Assembly: GCA_003213515.1 (NCBI GenBank)
Contig: QCMV01000003.1
Location: forward strand, 41,613 to 105,612
Direction: 5' to 3'
Source of the DNA: Pelagibacteraceae bacterium AG-422-N09
GTDB taxonomy: Bacteria > Pseudomonadota > Alphaproteobacteria > Pelagibacterales > AG-422-B15
DNA: 64,000 bases
Below are positions 36,714-44,591 of the stretch, piece by piece. The translations under genes and the position numbers were made by a program. Under the pieces are notes generated by a model that worked only from the letters and a program-made list of their open reading frames with translations, searched no databases and had not been told where the DNA came from. How positions within the stretch are numbered: position 1 is the first letter of the stretch; each line of letters opens with the position of its first letter.

Positions 36714-38513
36714 ATGACTGGCACTAAAAACATAAGAAATTTTTCTATTATCGCTCATATTGATCATGGAAAATCTACTTTAGCTGACAGATTAATTCAA
36801 TTTTGTGGAGGGCTTTCTGAAAGAGAAATGAAAGCACAGGTGCTTGACTCTATGGATATTGAAAGAGAACGTGGAATAACAATCAAGGCTCAAACTGTAC
36901 AATTAAAATACAAAGCAAAAAATGGCGAAACGTACACACTAAATATTATTGATACACCTGGCCATGTTGACTTCAGCTATGAAGTTAACAGATCATTATC
37001 TGCTTGCGAGGCATCGCTATTGGTTGTTGATGCAAGTCAGGGTGTTGAAGCTCAAACATTAGCTAATTTATATCAAGCTGTGGAAAATGATCATGTAATT
37101 ATACCCGTTTTAAATAAAATAGATTTACCAGCAGCGGATCCCGAGAGAGTAAAAAAACAGATAGAAGACATTTTAGGTATTGATACCAGTAATGTAATTG
37201 AAATTTCTGCTAAATCAGGTCACGGTATTGAAGAAGTCTTAGAAAATATTGTAAACGAATTACCATCTCCTGTAGGTGATGAAAGTAAACAATTAAAAGC
37301 AATGTTAGTAGATAGTTGGTATGATGCCTACCTGGGTGTTGTGATATTGGTTCGTGTGATAGATGGAGTTCTAAAAAAGGGTATGGAGGTTCGTTTTCAT
37401 CAAACAAATACAAAACATTTAATAGAGAGAATTGGTTGTTTCACACCAAAAATGGTAGATAACGAGCTTATCAATGCTGGTGAATTAGGTTTTATAACAG
37501 CTGCAATTAAAGAAGTAGCTCAAACTAAGGTTGGGGATACAATACTACTAGCTAACGATAAACAAACAGAGCCTTTACCTGGCTTCAAGCCAAGTCAGCC
37601 GGTAGTATTTTGTGGATTATTCCCAACAAATGCTGCTGATTTTAAATTCTTAAAAGATGCGTTAGCTAAGTTAAAGCTTAACGACTCTAGTTTTCATTTC
37701 GAACAAGAAACCTCAGCGGCTCTTGGAATGGGTTTTAGATGTGGTTTTCTTGGATTATTACATTTAGAAATTATTGTCGAAAGACTTGATAGAGAATTTA
37801 ATTTAGATCTAATAACCACAGCTCCAAGTGTTATTTATAATTTAGTATTAAATGATGGAAGCTCACTTGAATTACATAACCCAGCAGATATGCCTGAGAT
37901 TATGAAAATTCAAAGTATTTCTGAACCTTGGATTAAAGCAACAATTATTTGTCCTGATGAATATTTGGGTAGCATCATATCTCTCTGTGAAGATAAGAGA
38001 GGAATACAAACAGAATTATCTTATTCTGGATCAAGAGTAATTTTAAATTATAAGTTACCTCTAAATGAAATTGTTTTTGATTTTTATGATCGCTTGAAGT
38101 CAATTTCTAGTGGATATGCAAGTTTTGATTATGAAATTGATGAGTATATTGAAAGTGATTTGGTAAGACTTAGTATATTAGTAAATGATGAGTCAGTAGA
38201 CGCTCTATCAATTATTGTTCACAGAAGTTTTTCCGAAAAAAAAGGTCGCGCTGTTTGTGAAAAACTAAAAGAATTAATTCCTCGTCATCAATTCCATATT
38301 CCAATTCAAGCAGCAATTGGTGGTAAAATTATTGCCCGCGAAACTGTCAGAGGATATCGAAAAAATGTTATTGAGAGAATACATGGTGGCGGAGCTACTG
38401 ATAGAAAAAGAAAATTACTTGATAAGCAGAAAAAAGGAAAACAGAGACTTAGAACTTATGGTAAGGTCGATATTCCGCAAGAAGCCTTTATCGCTGCTTT
38501 AAAAGTTGAATAA
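36714..38513 (+). CDS. lepA: elongation factor 4 (LepA)
   Basis: The 599-residue translational GTPase shows G1 [10 protein letters not shown]2 [13 protein letters not shown]3 DTPGHVDF and G4 NKIDL motifs. EF-Tu-like domain II, EF-G-like domains III and V, and the LepA-specific C-terminal domain follow ([29 protein letters not shown], the characteristic basic motif). It back-translocates or remodels stalled ribosomes. Its TAA stop is immediately followed by tRNA-Ser with no spacer. Confidence 0.97.
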   Translation: MTGTKNIRNFSIIAHIDHGKSTLADRLIQFCGGLSEREMKAQVLDSMDIERERGITIKAQTVQLKYKAKNGETYTLNIIDTPGHVDFSYEVNRSLSACEASLLVVDASQGVEAQTLANLYQAVENDHVIIPVLNKIDLPAADPERVKKQIEDILGIDTSNVIEISAKSGHGIEEVLENIVNELPSPVGDESKQLKAMLVDSWYDAYLGVVILVRVIDGVLKKGMEVRFHQTNTKHLIERIGCFTPKMVDNELINAGELGFITAAIKEVAQTKVGDTILLANDKQTEPLPGFKPSQPVVFCGLFPTNAADFKFLKDALAKLKLNDSSFHFEQETSAALGMGFRCGFLGLLHLEIIVERLDREFNLDLITTAPSVIYNLVLNDGSSLELHNPADMPEIMKIQSISEPWIKATIICPDEYLGSIISLCEDKRGIQTELSYSGSRVILNYKLPLNEIVFDFYDRLKSISSGYASFDYEIDEYIESDLVRLSILVNDESVDALSIIVHRSFSEKKGRAVCEKLKELIPRHQFHIPIQAAIGGKIIARETVRGYRKNVIERIHGGGATDRKRKLLDKQKKGKQRLRTYGKVDIPQEAFIAALKVE

Positions 38514-38603
38514 GGAAAGGTGGCCGAGTGGTTGAAGGCGCACGCTTGGAAAGCGTGTATGCGGGTGACCGTATCGTGGGTTCGAATCCCATCCTTTCCG
38601 CCA
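38514..38603 (+). tRNA. tRNA-Ser (anticodon GGA)
   Basis: A 90-base class II tRNA has an acceptor stem GGAAAGG/CCTTTCC, an anticodon arm CACGC-TTGGAAA-GCGTG with anticodon GGA, a long variable arm, and the T-loop TTCGAAT between GTGGG and CCCAT. Discriminator G and CCA are encoded. It begins at the base after the lepA stop codon, so it is probably cut from the lepA transcript. Confidence 0.97.
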
Positions 38604-38614
38604 GAGTTTTTATA

Positions 38615-40405
38615 TTAATTGCCCAGTGCAATTCCCTCACGTCTAGGGTCTGAGCCCCCATAAATTTCAGTATCAATGTATATTCCATTTAGGCCTGAAT
38701 AGTATTTTCTTATTTTAGTATCGTATCCCATGGCCTTTAGAGAATTTTCAAGATTTGAAGAGTAAAGAGATTCTTCTATTTCAAATTTCCCCCATCTATT
38801 AATAGCATGAGGATGAGAGACTGCTTCTTGAATATTCATATCCCATTCAAGTAATGCGATAATTGAATTGACTACAAAGCTGATAATATTGCTACCACCT
38901 GGAGAGCCAATAATAATGATAGGCTTTCTATCTTTTAGTACAATTGTTGGCGCCATGGATGATCTTGGTCTTTTCCCAGGCTCTAATCTATTTGCAATCA
39001 GCTTGCCATCAATTCTTTCATTAAATGAAAAATCAGTAAGTTGATTATTAAGTAAAAAACCACTTTCTGTCATCAATCTTGATCCGAATGCATTCTCAAT
39101 TGACGATGTCATCGAGAGTGCGTTTCCATACTGATCATAAATTGAAATATGCGTTGTAGATTGCAGCTCTAATGAGTTGTCTATTCCGTAATTGTAAACA
39201 AAATCGTTAGACGGTTTACCTGAGGTCACATTTTCAGTTTTTATTCCAACTTTAATTTTATTTGACCTTTCAATCAGATAATGGTCATTTAAAAGACCAG
39301 ACAAAGGTACACTGACATAATCACTATCTGCCAAGTATCGATCGCGATCAGCAAATGCAAGACGAGTCGCATCTCCAATTATTTGCCATGTTATAGGATT
39401 TGAATAGCCCAGAGACTGAAGATCATAAGGCTCTAAAATTTTCAATATTTGCGCGACTGCTACTCCTCCAGACGATGGTGGGCCCATGCCACATATTTTG
39501 TATACCTTATAGTTTACACAAACTGGATCTCTTTCTATTACGTTATAGTCACTCAAATCTTCAGCTTCTAGAAAGCCAGGATTTTTGGTATGATTTTTTA
39601 CTGTACTAACAATGTCCTGCGCAATTGATCCTTTATAGAAATCTTCAATGTTATTGTTAGCAATGTTTTGCATTGTGCTTGCATAAGCATAATTCTTCAA
39701 TACCTGCTTGTGCTTTAAACTATTCCCGTTTGGTAAAAAATATTCTTTCGTTTTATCTATTTTGCTAAGTCTATCTTTATCTCTTTCAATTGATGAGGAT
39801 AATTTTTTTGAGACTTTAAAACCATTTTTACCTAGGAAAATTGCTTCATCAAAGAGGTTTTCCCATTTTTGATTACCCCATTTCTTTTGAGCATCAAACA
39901 TTAATGCAAGAGTTCCAGGTGTACCGACTGATAGACCACCTATGACAGCATCAAAAAACTTCATTTTACTTCCATCACTTTTTAGAAATTGATTTGAAGT
40001 TGAGTTTTGTGGTGCAGACTCACGACCATCTAAAGTAACTATTTTGCCCGTTACACCGTCATACCATAATAAGAAACTACCCCCACCAATTCCTGATGAC
40101 TCAGGCTCGACTAAGCCTAACACAGATTGAGCTGCAACCATTGCATCTGCTGCTGTACCTCCAGATTGTAATATTTTTGCCCCTGCAGCAGAAGCATAGG
40201 CGTTTGCCGTAACAATCATCCAGTTTTTACTTGAAACAGATTTTCCATTTTTTTTGAGATTGAGTGACTCTTGAATTTCTAATCTATCAAGCTCTACTGA
40301 GATTCCTTCAAATATTTCTGGAGAATTATCCTTAATATTATTGTCAGAATATGAATTTTTTAATGAGAAAAATAATATTAAAAATACAAGTAAAATTTTT
40401 TGCAT
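38615..40405 (-). CDS. ggt: gamma-glutamyltransferase
   Basis: The 596-residue secreted enzyme hydrolyses glutathione and gamma-glutamyl compounds, probably periplasmic. The ATG at 40405 gives a signal peptide (MQKILLVFLILFFSLKNSYS). The nucleophile Thr of the self-cleavage site is in LQSTTHISIYD, followed by GNALSMTSSIENAFGSR and later GSPGGSNIISF. GIGGGSFLLWYDG and DGRESAP belong to the large subunit. An in-frame upstream extension to 40492 is rejected because it lacks a signal peptide and overlaps a small convincing frame at 40447-40611. Confidence 0.93.
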   Translation of the reverse strand: MQKILLVFLILFFSLKNSYSDNNIKDNSPEIFEGISVELDRLEIQESLNLKKNGKSVSSKNWMIVTANAYASAAGAKILQSGGTAADAMVAAQSVLGLVEPESSGIGGGSFLLWYDGVTGKIVTLDGRESAPQNSTSNQFLKSDGSKMKFFDAVIGGLSVGTPGTLALMFDAQKKWGNQKWENLFDEAIFLGKNGFKVSKKLSSSIERDKDRLSKIDKTKEYFLPNGNSLKHKQVLKNYAYASTMQNIANNNIEDFYKGSIAQDIVSTVKNHTKNPGFLEAEDLSDYNVIERDPVCVNYKVYKICGMGPPSSGGVAVAQILKILEPYDLQSLGYSNPITWQIIGDATRLAFADRDRYLADSDYVSVPLSGLLNDHYLIERSNKIKVGIKTENVTSGKPSNDFVYNYGIDNSLELQSTTHISIYDQYGNALSMTSSIENAFGSRLMTESGFLLNNQLTDFSFNERIDGKLIANRLEPGKRPRSSMAPTIVLKDRKPIIIIGSPGGSNIISFVVNSIIALLEWDMNIQEAVSHPHAINRWGKFEIEESLYSSNLENSLKAMGYDTKIRKYYSGLNGIYIDTEIYGGSDPRREGIALGN

Positions 40406-40446
40406 AAAAACCAGATCATCATACCAGTGCAATAATTGTCTAGGTG

Positions 40447-40611
40447 TTACAACCCTCCAGTGATGAGACCAACCATTCCAAGTACAAGCCATAAGATTAA
40501 CATTGTTCTTTCATTAAATGTTCTTGTACTCTCAATTTTCTTTGCCTGCTTGTAAATCACCATAGATAAAAGCATTACCAAGACCAGAAGGTATATAATT
40601 GTAAATATCAT
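40447..40611 (-). CDS. small two-helix membrane protein, unrecognised
   Basis: A 54-residue frame runs from ATG at 40611 to TAA at 40447. It begins MIFTIIYLLVLVMLLSMVIY (first membrane helix), continues with a charged loop containing KQAKKIESTRTFNERT, and ends in a second hydrophobic helix (LILWLVLGMVGLITGG). The two-helix hairpin with a basic loop is typical of small inner-membrane proteins. It lies upstream of ggt on the same strand with a 41-base gap. I recognise no family. It fills an otherwise empty 252-base space. Confidence 0.55.
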   Translation of the reverse strand: MIFTIIYLLVLVMLLSMVIYKQAKKIESTRTFNERTMLILWLVLGMVGLITGGL

Positions 40612-40657
40612 GTGATTTATAGTATCAATTCGACGTTGGAAGTATATAAATTAAAAC

Positions 40658-41854
40658 ATGCAGTTATTTAGACATTCTTATTCAACATTAGTGATTATTG
40701 GAGGCTGCATACTCCTGCTTGTCTCATTCGGTATAAGGCATTCTTCTGGACTTTATTTGATCCCGATTTCTGAACATATACAAACTGGTAGAGAAGTATT
40801 TGGGTTTGCCATTGCTATACAATTTCTTATGATTGGCATCGGATCACCAATTTTTGGCGCCATAGCAGATAAATATAGTTCATCAGTAGCTGGCCTATTA
40901 GGAGTAATTTTCTTTTTAATTGGACTTTACTTAATGTCACTTGTTGAAGGTTCAATACTACTAATCGTTTCACAAATAATTTTTGGATTTGGATGCGCTG
41001 GATGTGGTACTGCTGTAATATTAGGGGCTGTTGGTAAAGCTGTAACAGGCAAATATCAAACATTATCTCTTGGCGTCGTAATGGCTGCAGGTTCTCTAGG
41101 TCAATTTTTGATCGTTCCTCTTACAGGCTTCTTAATTGAAATGAGTGATTGGCAAAGATCAATTTTATACCTTTGTTTTATTTCACTCATCATGATCTTA
41201 TTTTCGCTGGTATTAACAAAACATTCACCCATAAGTAGAAAAGATGATGAAGTTAATAGATCTTTAGCATCTGTTTTAAATGAAGCCTTTGCAAATAAGA
41301 GCTATGTCTTACTGACAATTGGATTCTTTGTTTGCGGTTTTCATATTTCTTTTATAGCAACTCATCTACCAGCATACCTTGACGATTTATCTTTACCAAT
41401 GTGGATTGGATCATTGTCCTTAGCATTAATTGGATTATTTAATGTAATAGGCACACTTTTTTTCGGTCACTTGGGAGATTTAAGGTCTAAAAAAAACCTT
41501 TTGGTGATCTTATATACTTTGCGTGCCTTGCTGTTTTTGATATTTATCTTTTTGCCAAAAACTGAAATTACAGTATTAATTTTTGCTTCACTTCTAGGAA
41601 TTCTGTGGCTATCTACAGTGCCTCTTACTAGTGGAATTATTTCGGTTATTTTTGGATCAAAGTATATGTCTATGTTGTATGGTTTCACTTTCCTATCTCA
41701 TCAGGTCGGCTCTTTTGTTGGGTCATGGTTTGGAGGTAGGTTTTATGATTATTATGGTTCTTATGATATTATGTGGTGGGCTTGTGTTATTCTAGGGTTT
41801 GCTTCAGCAGTCGTTCATTATCCAATTATTGAAAAAAAAATACAGGCTGTGTGA
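40658..41854 (+). CDS. MFS transporter
   Basis: The 398-residue protein has twelve hydrophobic segments. Family cues are FGIRHSSGLYLIPI at helix 1, GIGSPIFGAIADKYSS (motif A-like loop 2-3) and HLGDLRSKKNLL (repeat in the C-half). It is most like the oxalate/formate antiporter or monocarboxylate-type MFS group by eye, but no substrate can be given. Divergent from the small protein gene at 40611. Confidence 0.88.
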   Translation: MQLFRHSYSTLVIIGGCILLLVSFGIRHSSGLYLIPISEHIQTGREVFGFAIAIQFLMIGIGSPIFGAIADKYSSSVAGLLGVIFFLIGLYLMSLVEGSILLIVSQIIFGFGCAGCGTAVILGAVGKAVTGKYQTLSLGVVMAAGSLGQFLIVPLTGFLIEMSDWQRSILYLCFISLIMILFSLVLTKHSPISRKDDEVNRSLASVLNEAFANKSYVLLTIGFFVCGFHISFIATHLPAYLDDLSLPMWIGSLSLALIGLFNVIGTLFFGHLGDLRSKKNLLVILYTLRALLFLIFIFLPKTEITVLIFASLLGILWLSTVPLTSGIISVIFGSKYMSMLYGFTFLSHQVGSFVGSWFGGRFYDYYGSYDIMWWACVILGFASAVVHYPIIEKKIQAV

Positions 41855-41883
41855 CATAGGTTTTTAAATTTAAAATATAAATT

Positions 41884-42660
41884 ATGAAAATTGATAAATA
41901 TCTAAAGGAAAAATTTATTTTTAAAAAAGAAAAAAGCTTTTTTAAATTTATTTATATGTATTCACAAAAAATACTCAAAGATAAACCCAAAAAATCTTAT
42001 TCAGGTGGTGGAATAGATTTACTGGTAAATTATTTTTTTAGAAATAAAGATAAAGGTATTTATATAGATATTGGTTGTTATCATCCTTATGAGGGATCTA
42101 ATACTTTGTTACTATATAAGCGAGGTTGGTCTGGAATTAATATTGATCTAGATCAAACTTCTATTGAATTATTTGAATTTCATAGAAAAAGAGATTTCAA
42201 TAAGCAAACAGCTGTCTCCAATAAAAAGGGAAAAATAAAAGTTTACTCACCACATGGACGGTCAGCTGTACAGACTGTTAATAAAAAATCAGCTAAAAGA
42301 ATGAATAAAAAAGACACCCACACATTTATAATGCAATGTGAAACCCTAAACGACATAATTGAGTCATCTCCATACAAAGGAAAAAAAATTGATTTTCTCT
42401 CAATAGATATAGAAGGTAATGAATTAAATGCATTAAACTCATTTAATTTTAAAAAGTATTCACCAAGTATAGTTGTAATAGAATTTAATGATCTTGAATT
42501 AAAAGAAATTGAATTTCATTTTCAAAATATTCACAAAATACTTAAATCTGACATTTATAAACTTATGCTAAAAAATGGTTATAGATTAGTTAATTGGTTA
42601 CATTGTGATTTAGTTTTTGTAGCCAAAGAATTTTATGACAAAAGAGAGCTGTTGAAATAA
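41884..42660 (+). CDS. FkbM-family methyltransferase
   Basis: The 258-residue protein shows the SAM-binding pattern of FkbM enzymes: YIDIGCYHPYEGSNT (motif I), then GWSGINIDLD, and FLSIDIEGNELNAL near residue 175. This family O-methylates sugars or lipids, and is frequent in surface polysaccharide loci. It starts 30 bases after the MFS gene; a functional link is not evident. It ends before a 90-base gap with no recognised feature. Confidence 0.88.
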   Translation: MKIDKYLKEKFIFKKEKSFFKFIYMYSQKILKDKPKKSYSGGGIDLLVNYFFRNKDKGIYIDIGCYHPYEGSNTLLLYKRGWSGINIDLDQTSIELFEFHRKRDFNKQTAVSNKKGKIKVYSPHGRSAVQTVNKKSAKRMNKKDTHTFIMQCETLNDIIESSPYKGKKIDFLSIDIEGNELNALNSFNFKKYSPSIVVIEFNDLELKEIEFHFQNIHKILKSDIYKLMLKNGYRLVNWLHCDLVFVAKEFYDKRELLK

Positions 42661-42750
42661 AAATTTTTTTTAATGAAAAATCAATACTTTATTGGTTTAT
42701 TAAATCTAAAATTGTTTGAAATATAAAATAATATAACTAATTATTTCTGT

Positions 42751-42975
42751 GTGCCTCAGAGTTCAAAAAAAAGATCATTAGTAAAGGCTCTTACCTGGAG
42801 GGTAACTGCCACAGCAGATACATTCTTAATCAGTTACTTAGTAATATTAAAATCAGATTTTTCAGTTCTTGAAACTGCTGGTTTAATTGCTGCATTGGAA
42901 GTAATTACAAAGGTAACTATTTATTATTTTCATGAAAGAATATGGAATTCTTTATCTTGGGGTATGGAATCTTAA
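42751..42975 (+). CDS. DUF2061 membrane protein
   Basis: The 74-residue protein matches DUF2061 in its KRSLVKALTWRVTATADTFLISYLV core and IAALEVITKVTIYYFHERIWN ending, with two hydrophobic segments. It starts at GTG. Its role is unknown; in other genomes it appears beside sulfate assimilation genes or alone. Followed by the DnaA-box repeat and the structured lysE leader. Confidence 0.85.
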   Translation: MPQSSKKRSLVKALTWRVTATADTFLISYLVILKSDFSVLETAGLIAALEVITKVTIYYFHERIWNSLSWGMES

Positions 42976-43019
42976 TTAAGTATTTTTTATTAAATATTGA
43001 TTCTTATAGTAAAAACTAT

Positions 43020-43036
43020 TTATCCACTTATCCACA
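43020..43036 (+). promoter_or_regulatory. tandem DnaA-box-like repeats
   Basis: TTATCCACTTATCCACA contains two overlapping copies of the 9-base DnaA box in the same orientation, 8 bases apart. The second (43028-43036) is the perfect consensus TTATCCACA; the first differs only in its last base. An AT-rich stretch follows (43041-43100). It lies about 30 bases before a candidate promoter of the lysE leader. Two boxes alone do not make an origin, so it is called a possible DnaA regulatory site. Confidence 0.5.
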
Positions 43037-43066
43037 TCGTATAAGGAGTTTTTTTAATAAAACTTA

Positions 43067-43095
43067 TTTAAAATATTTTTCCTATTTGCTAATAT
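43067..43095 (+). promoter_or_regulatory. candidate promoter of the lysE leader RNA
   Basis: TTTAAA (43067-43072, four of six to the -35 consensus) and TAATAT (43090-43095) are separated by 17 bases. The predicted transcription start, about 43102, coincides with the abrupt change from AT-rich to GC-rich structured sequence, which supports it. Confidence 0.4.
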
Positions 43096-43103
43096 TTTTC
43101 CAT

Positions 43104-43209
43104 CGGACGAACAAAGAACGAAAGCCCTTCGGGGAGTTTGTCGGCGGGAAGCCGAGTTTCGGGGCGGAATGGAGACCTTTAGGGGTTTGTGTTGCGCCCC
43201 GTTTTTTTT
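43104..43209 (+). ncRNA. GC-rich structured leader RNA upstream of lysE, possible riboswitch or small RNA
   Basis: This ~105-base GC-rich island stands against an AT-rich background. Pairings read by eye: GACGAAC (43106-43112) with GTTTGTC (43136-43142); inside it a CCC-TTCG-GGG tetraloop hairpin (43125-43134); TCGGC-GGGAA-GCCGA (43141-43155); and a closing CGGGGCG/CGCCCCG stem (43160-43166, 43195-43201) followed by eight T. The GCCC at 43124-43127 could alternatively pair with GGGC inside the terminator stem, giving an antiterminator. It ends 27 bases before the lysE start. It matches no RNA class I can name. Confidence 0.6.
43160..43209 (+). terminator. intrinsic terminator at the end of the lysE leader
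   Basis: A seven-base-pair perfect GC stem CGGGGCG/CGCCCCG, with a 28-base apical part, is directly followed by a run of eight T (43202-43209). It is the clearest intrinsic terminator in the window. Its position upstream of a same-strand gene suggests conditional termination. Confidence 0.8.
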
Positions 43210-43236
43210 GCTCCCTTAATACTATTGCTCGTTCTT

Positions 43237-43863
43237 ATGATCTTTGATTTCTCATTACTTTACTTTTTCATACCAGTTTTTTTCATAATATCCATTACAC
43301 CAGGTTTATGCATGACACTTGCTTTAACAATGGGAATTACAATAGGTGTAAAAAATACAATGAAAATGATGGTTGGAGAATTAATTGGAGTTTTAATTGT
43401 GGCAGGTACAGCGGTGGTAGGAGGTGGAGCGATCATCTCATCTTTTCCAATTGCATTTGCCATTTTCAAATATGGAGGAGGTCTTTATTTGATGTTTGTT
43501 GGGTATCAGATGATTAACTCAAGAGGATCACTAGCATTAAATTTAGATGGTTCACATTCATTTGAAATAAATTTTTTTAAGTTAGCAATGCAAGGCTTTA
43601 TAACTGCTGTTGCGAATCCAAAAGGTTGGGCATTTTTTATTGCAATGGTACCTGCATTTATTAATTACGAAGTAAATTTAATTCCGCAAATGTCAGCACT
43701 CGTAATAATTATTCTTATAATTGAATTTATTTCACTTATGATTTATGCAACTGGAGGTCAAGCTTTAGGCATTATGTTAAAAAAACAAAATAATATCAGG
43801 CTTATTAATGGGTTAGCAGGTTTCTTAATGGTGGGTGTTGGTGTTTGGTTAGCTCTTAGCTAA
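43237..43863 (+). CDS. LysE/RhtB-family amino-acid exporter
   Basis: The 208-residue membrane protein is the usual length of the family. The N-terminal signature is IISITPGLCMTLALTMGITIG (G-x-x-x-G-x-x-x-P-G), with GGGLYLMFVGYQM and AVANPKGWAFFIAMVPAFI later. About six helices. I chose ATG at 43237, since a longer frame from 43189 would start inside the terminator. Substrate not defined. The stop overlaps the convergent next gene by 4 bases. The leader before it is the main point of interest. Confidence 0.9.
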   Translation: MIFDFSLLYFFIPVFFIISITPGLCMTLALTMGITIGVKNTMKMMVGELIGVLIVAGTAVVGGGAIISSFPIAFAIFKYGGGLYLMFVGYQMINSRGSLALNLDGSHSFEINFFKLAMQGFITAVANPKGWAFFIAMVPAFINYEVNLIPQMSALVIIILIIEFISLMIYATGGQALGIMLKKQNNIRLINGLAGFLMVGVGVWLALS

Positions 43864-44591
43864 TGTTTTGAAAAAAGAATTCCTGGACCAGCTGTACTAT
43901 TAATTCCAGCCTCTCTTAACATTTGCCAGCTAATCGCCTGATTTGATGAGACTACTGGTTTATCTAATACTTTCTCTGCTTCATTGATAATCTTAAATGT
44001 TTTAAGGTTAGTACATGAAATAAATACAGCTTCACAATCCTGTTTACCAACTTCTATTATAGCTTCTAGGCTGTCTTTATCTGAAATCCTTGCAACATTC
44101 CTATCATCGGACTCATTAAAAGAAATTTGGTTTTGAATTATAAAATTATTAGCATGTAAATGATCACGTAAAGATTTTGTTACCGACTCTTGATAAGGTG
44201 ATACAAAATTTATTTTTCTACAGCCTAACGTGCTCATAGCTTTTTTTACAGCTCTTATTGGATCAGTTACAAATGCCATTTTATGCTTTTTATTTATAAG
44301 ACTTTCAATTTTATCAGAGCCAATAACTGTTGCGCCTGATGTGCAAGCATATCCAATACTATCATACTGAATATCAGGTAATAACGCAGATGCTGCTGGT
44401 AATTCTTTTTCCATAAGTTCAAGATTTTCATTACTTACAATATTGTCACAATAAATGCGTGAGTGATTGATTGATATACTTTCATCAAGAATGGTTCTGA
44501 ATTCTTGCTCAATAGTTTCATCGCTCTGAAGAACGATCAACCCTAATCTCGCTTTGTAATATCTATTGTCATCCAATTCAAAATTTCTCAT
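43860..44591 (-). CDS. Asp/Glu racemase superfamily (maleate cis-trans isomerase-like)
   Basis: The 243-residue protein has two catalytic-type cysteines: CTSGATVIG near residue 83 and ISCTNLKTF near residue 195, the pair used by maleate isomerase and arylmalonate decarboxylase relatives. SPYQESV and VSSNQAISWQML further match this family. It probably acts on a dicarboxylic acid. ATGA overlap with the upstream carboxyltransferase gene suggests a shared pathway. Confidence 0.85.
   Translation of the reverse strand: MRNFELDDNRYYKARLGLIVLQSDETIEQEFRTILDESISINHSRIYCDNIVSNENLELMEKELPAASALLPDIQYDSIGYACTSGATVIGSDKIESLINKKHKMAFVTDPIRAVKKAMSTLGCRKINFVSPYQESVTKSLRDHLHANNFIIQNQISFNESDDRNVARISDKDSLEAIIEVGKQDCEAVFISCTNLKTFKIINEAEKVLDKPVVSSNQAISWQMLREAGINSTAGPGILFSKH

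Noticed and set aside
40406..40492. N-terminal extension of gamma-glutamyltransferase
   Set aside because: It adds 29 polar residues before a good signal peptide and overlaps a small gene; the ATG at 40405 is preferred.
43189..43236. Longer start for the LysE-family exporter
   Set aside because: It would start within the terminator stem and precede the family's normal first helix; ATG at 43237 gives the usual length.
43020..43236. Chromosome origin (oriC)
   Set aside because: Only two DnaA boxes were seen and none of the usual neighbours (dnaA, dnaN, hemE, parAB) is present; kept only as a DnaA-box site.
42942..43247. Open frame running through the DUF2061 end and the GC-rich leader
   Set aside because: It overlaps a known gene, a promoter-like region and a clear RNA terminator; its sequence changes character halfway. 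Better explained as non-coding RNA.
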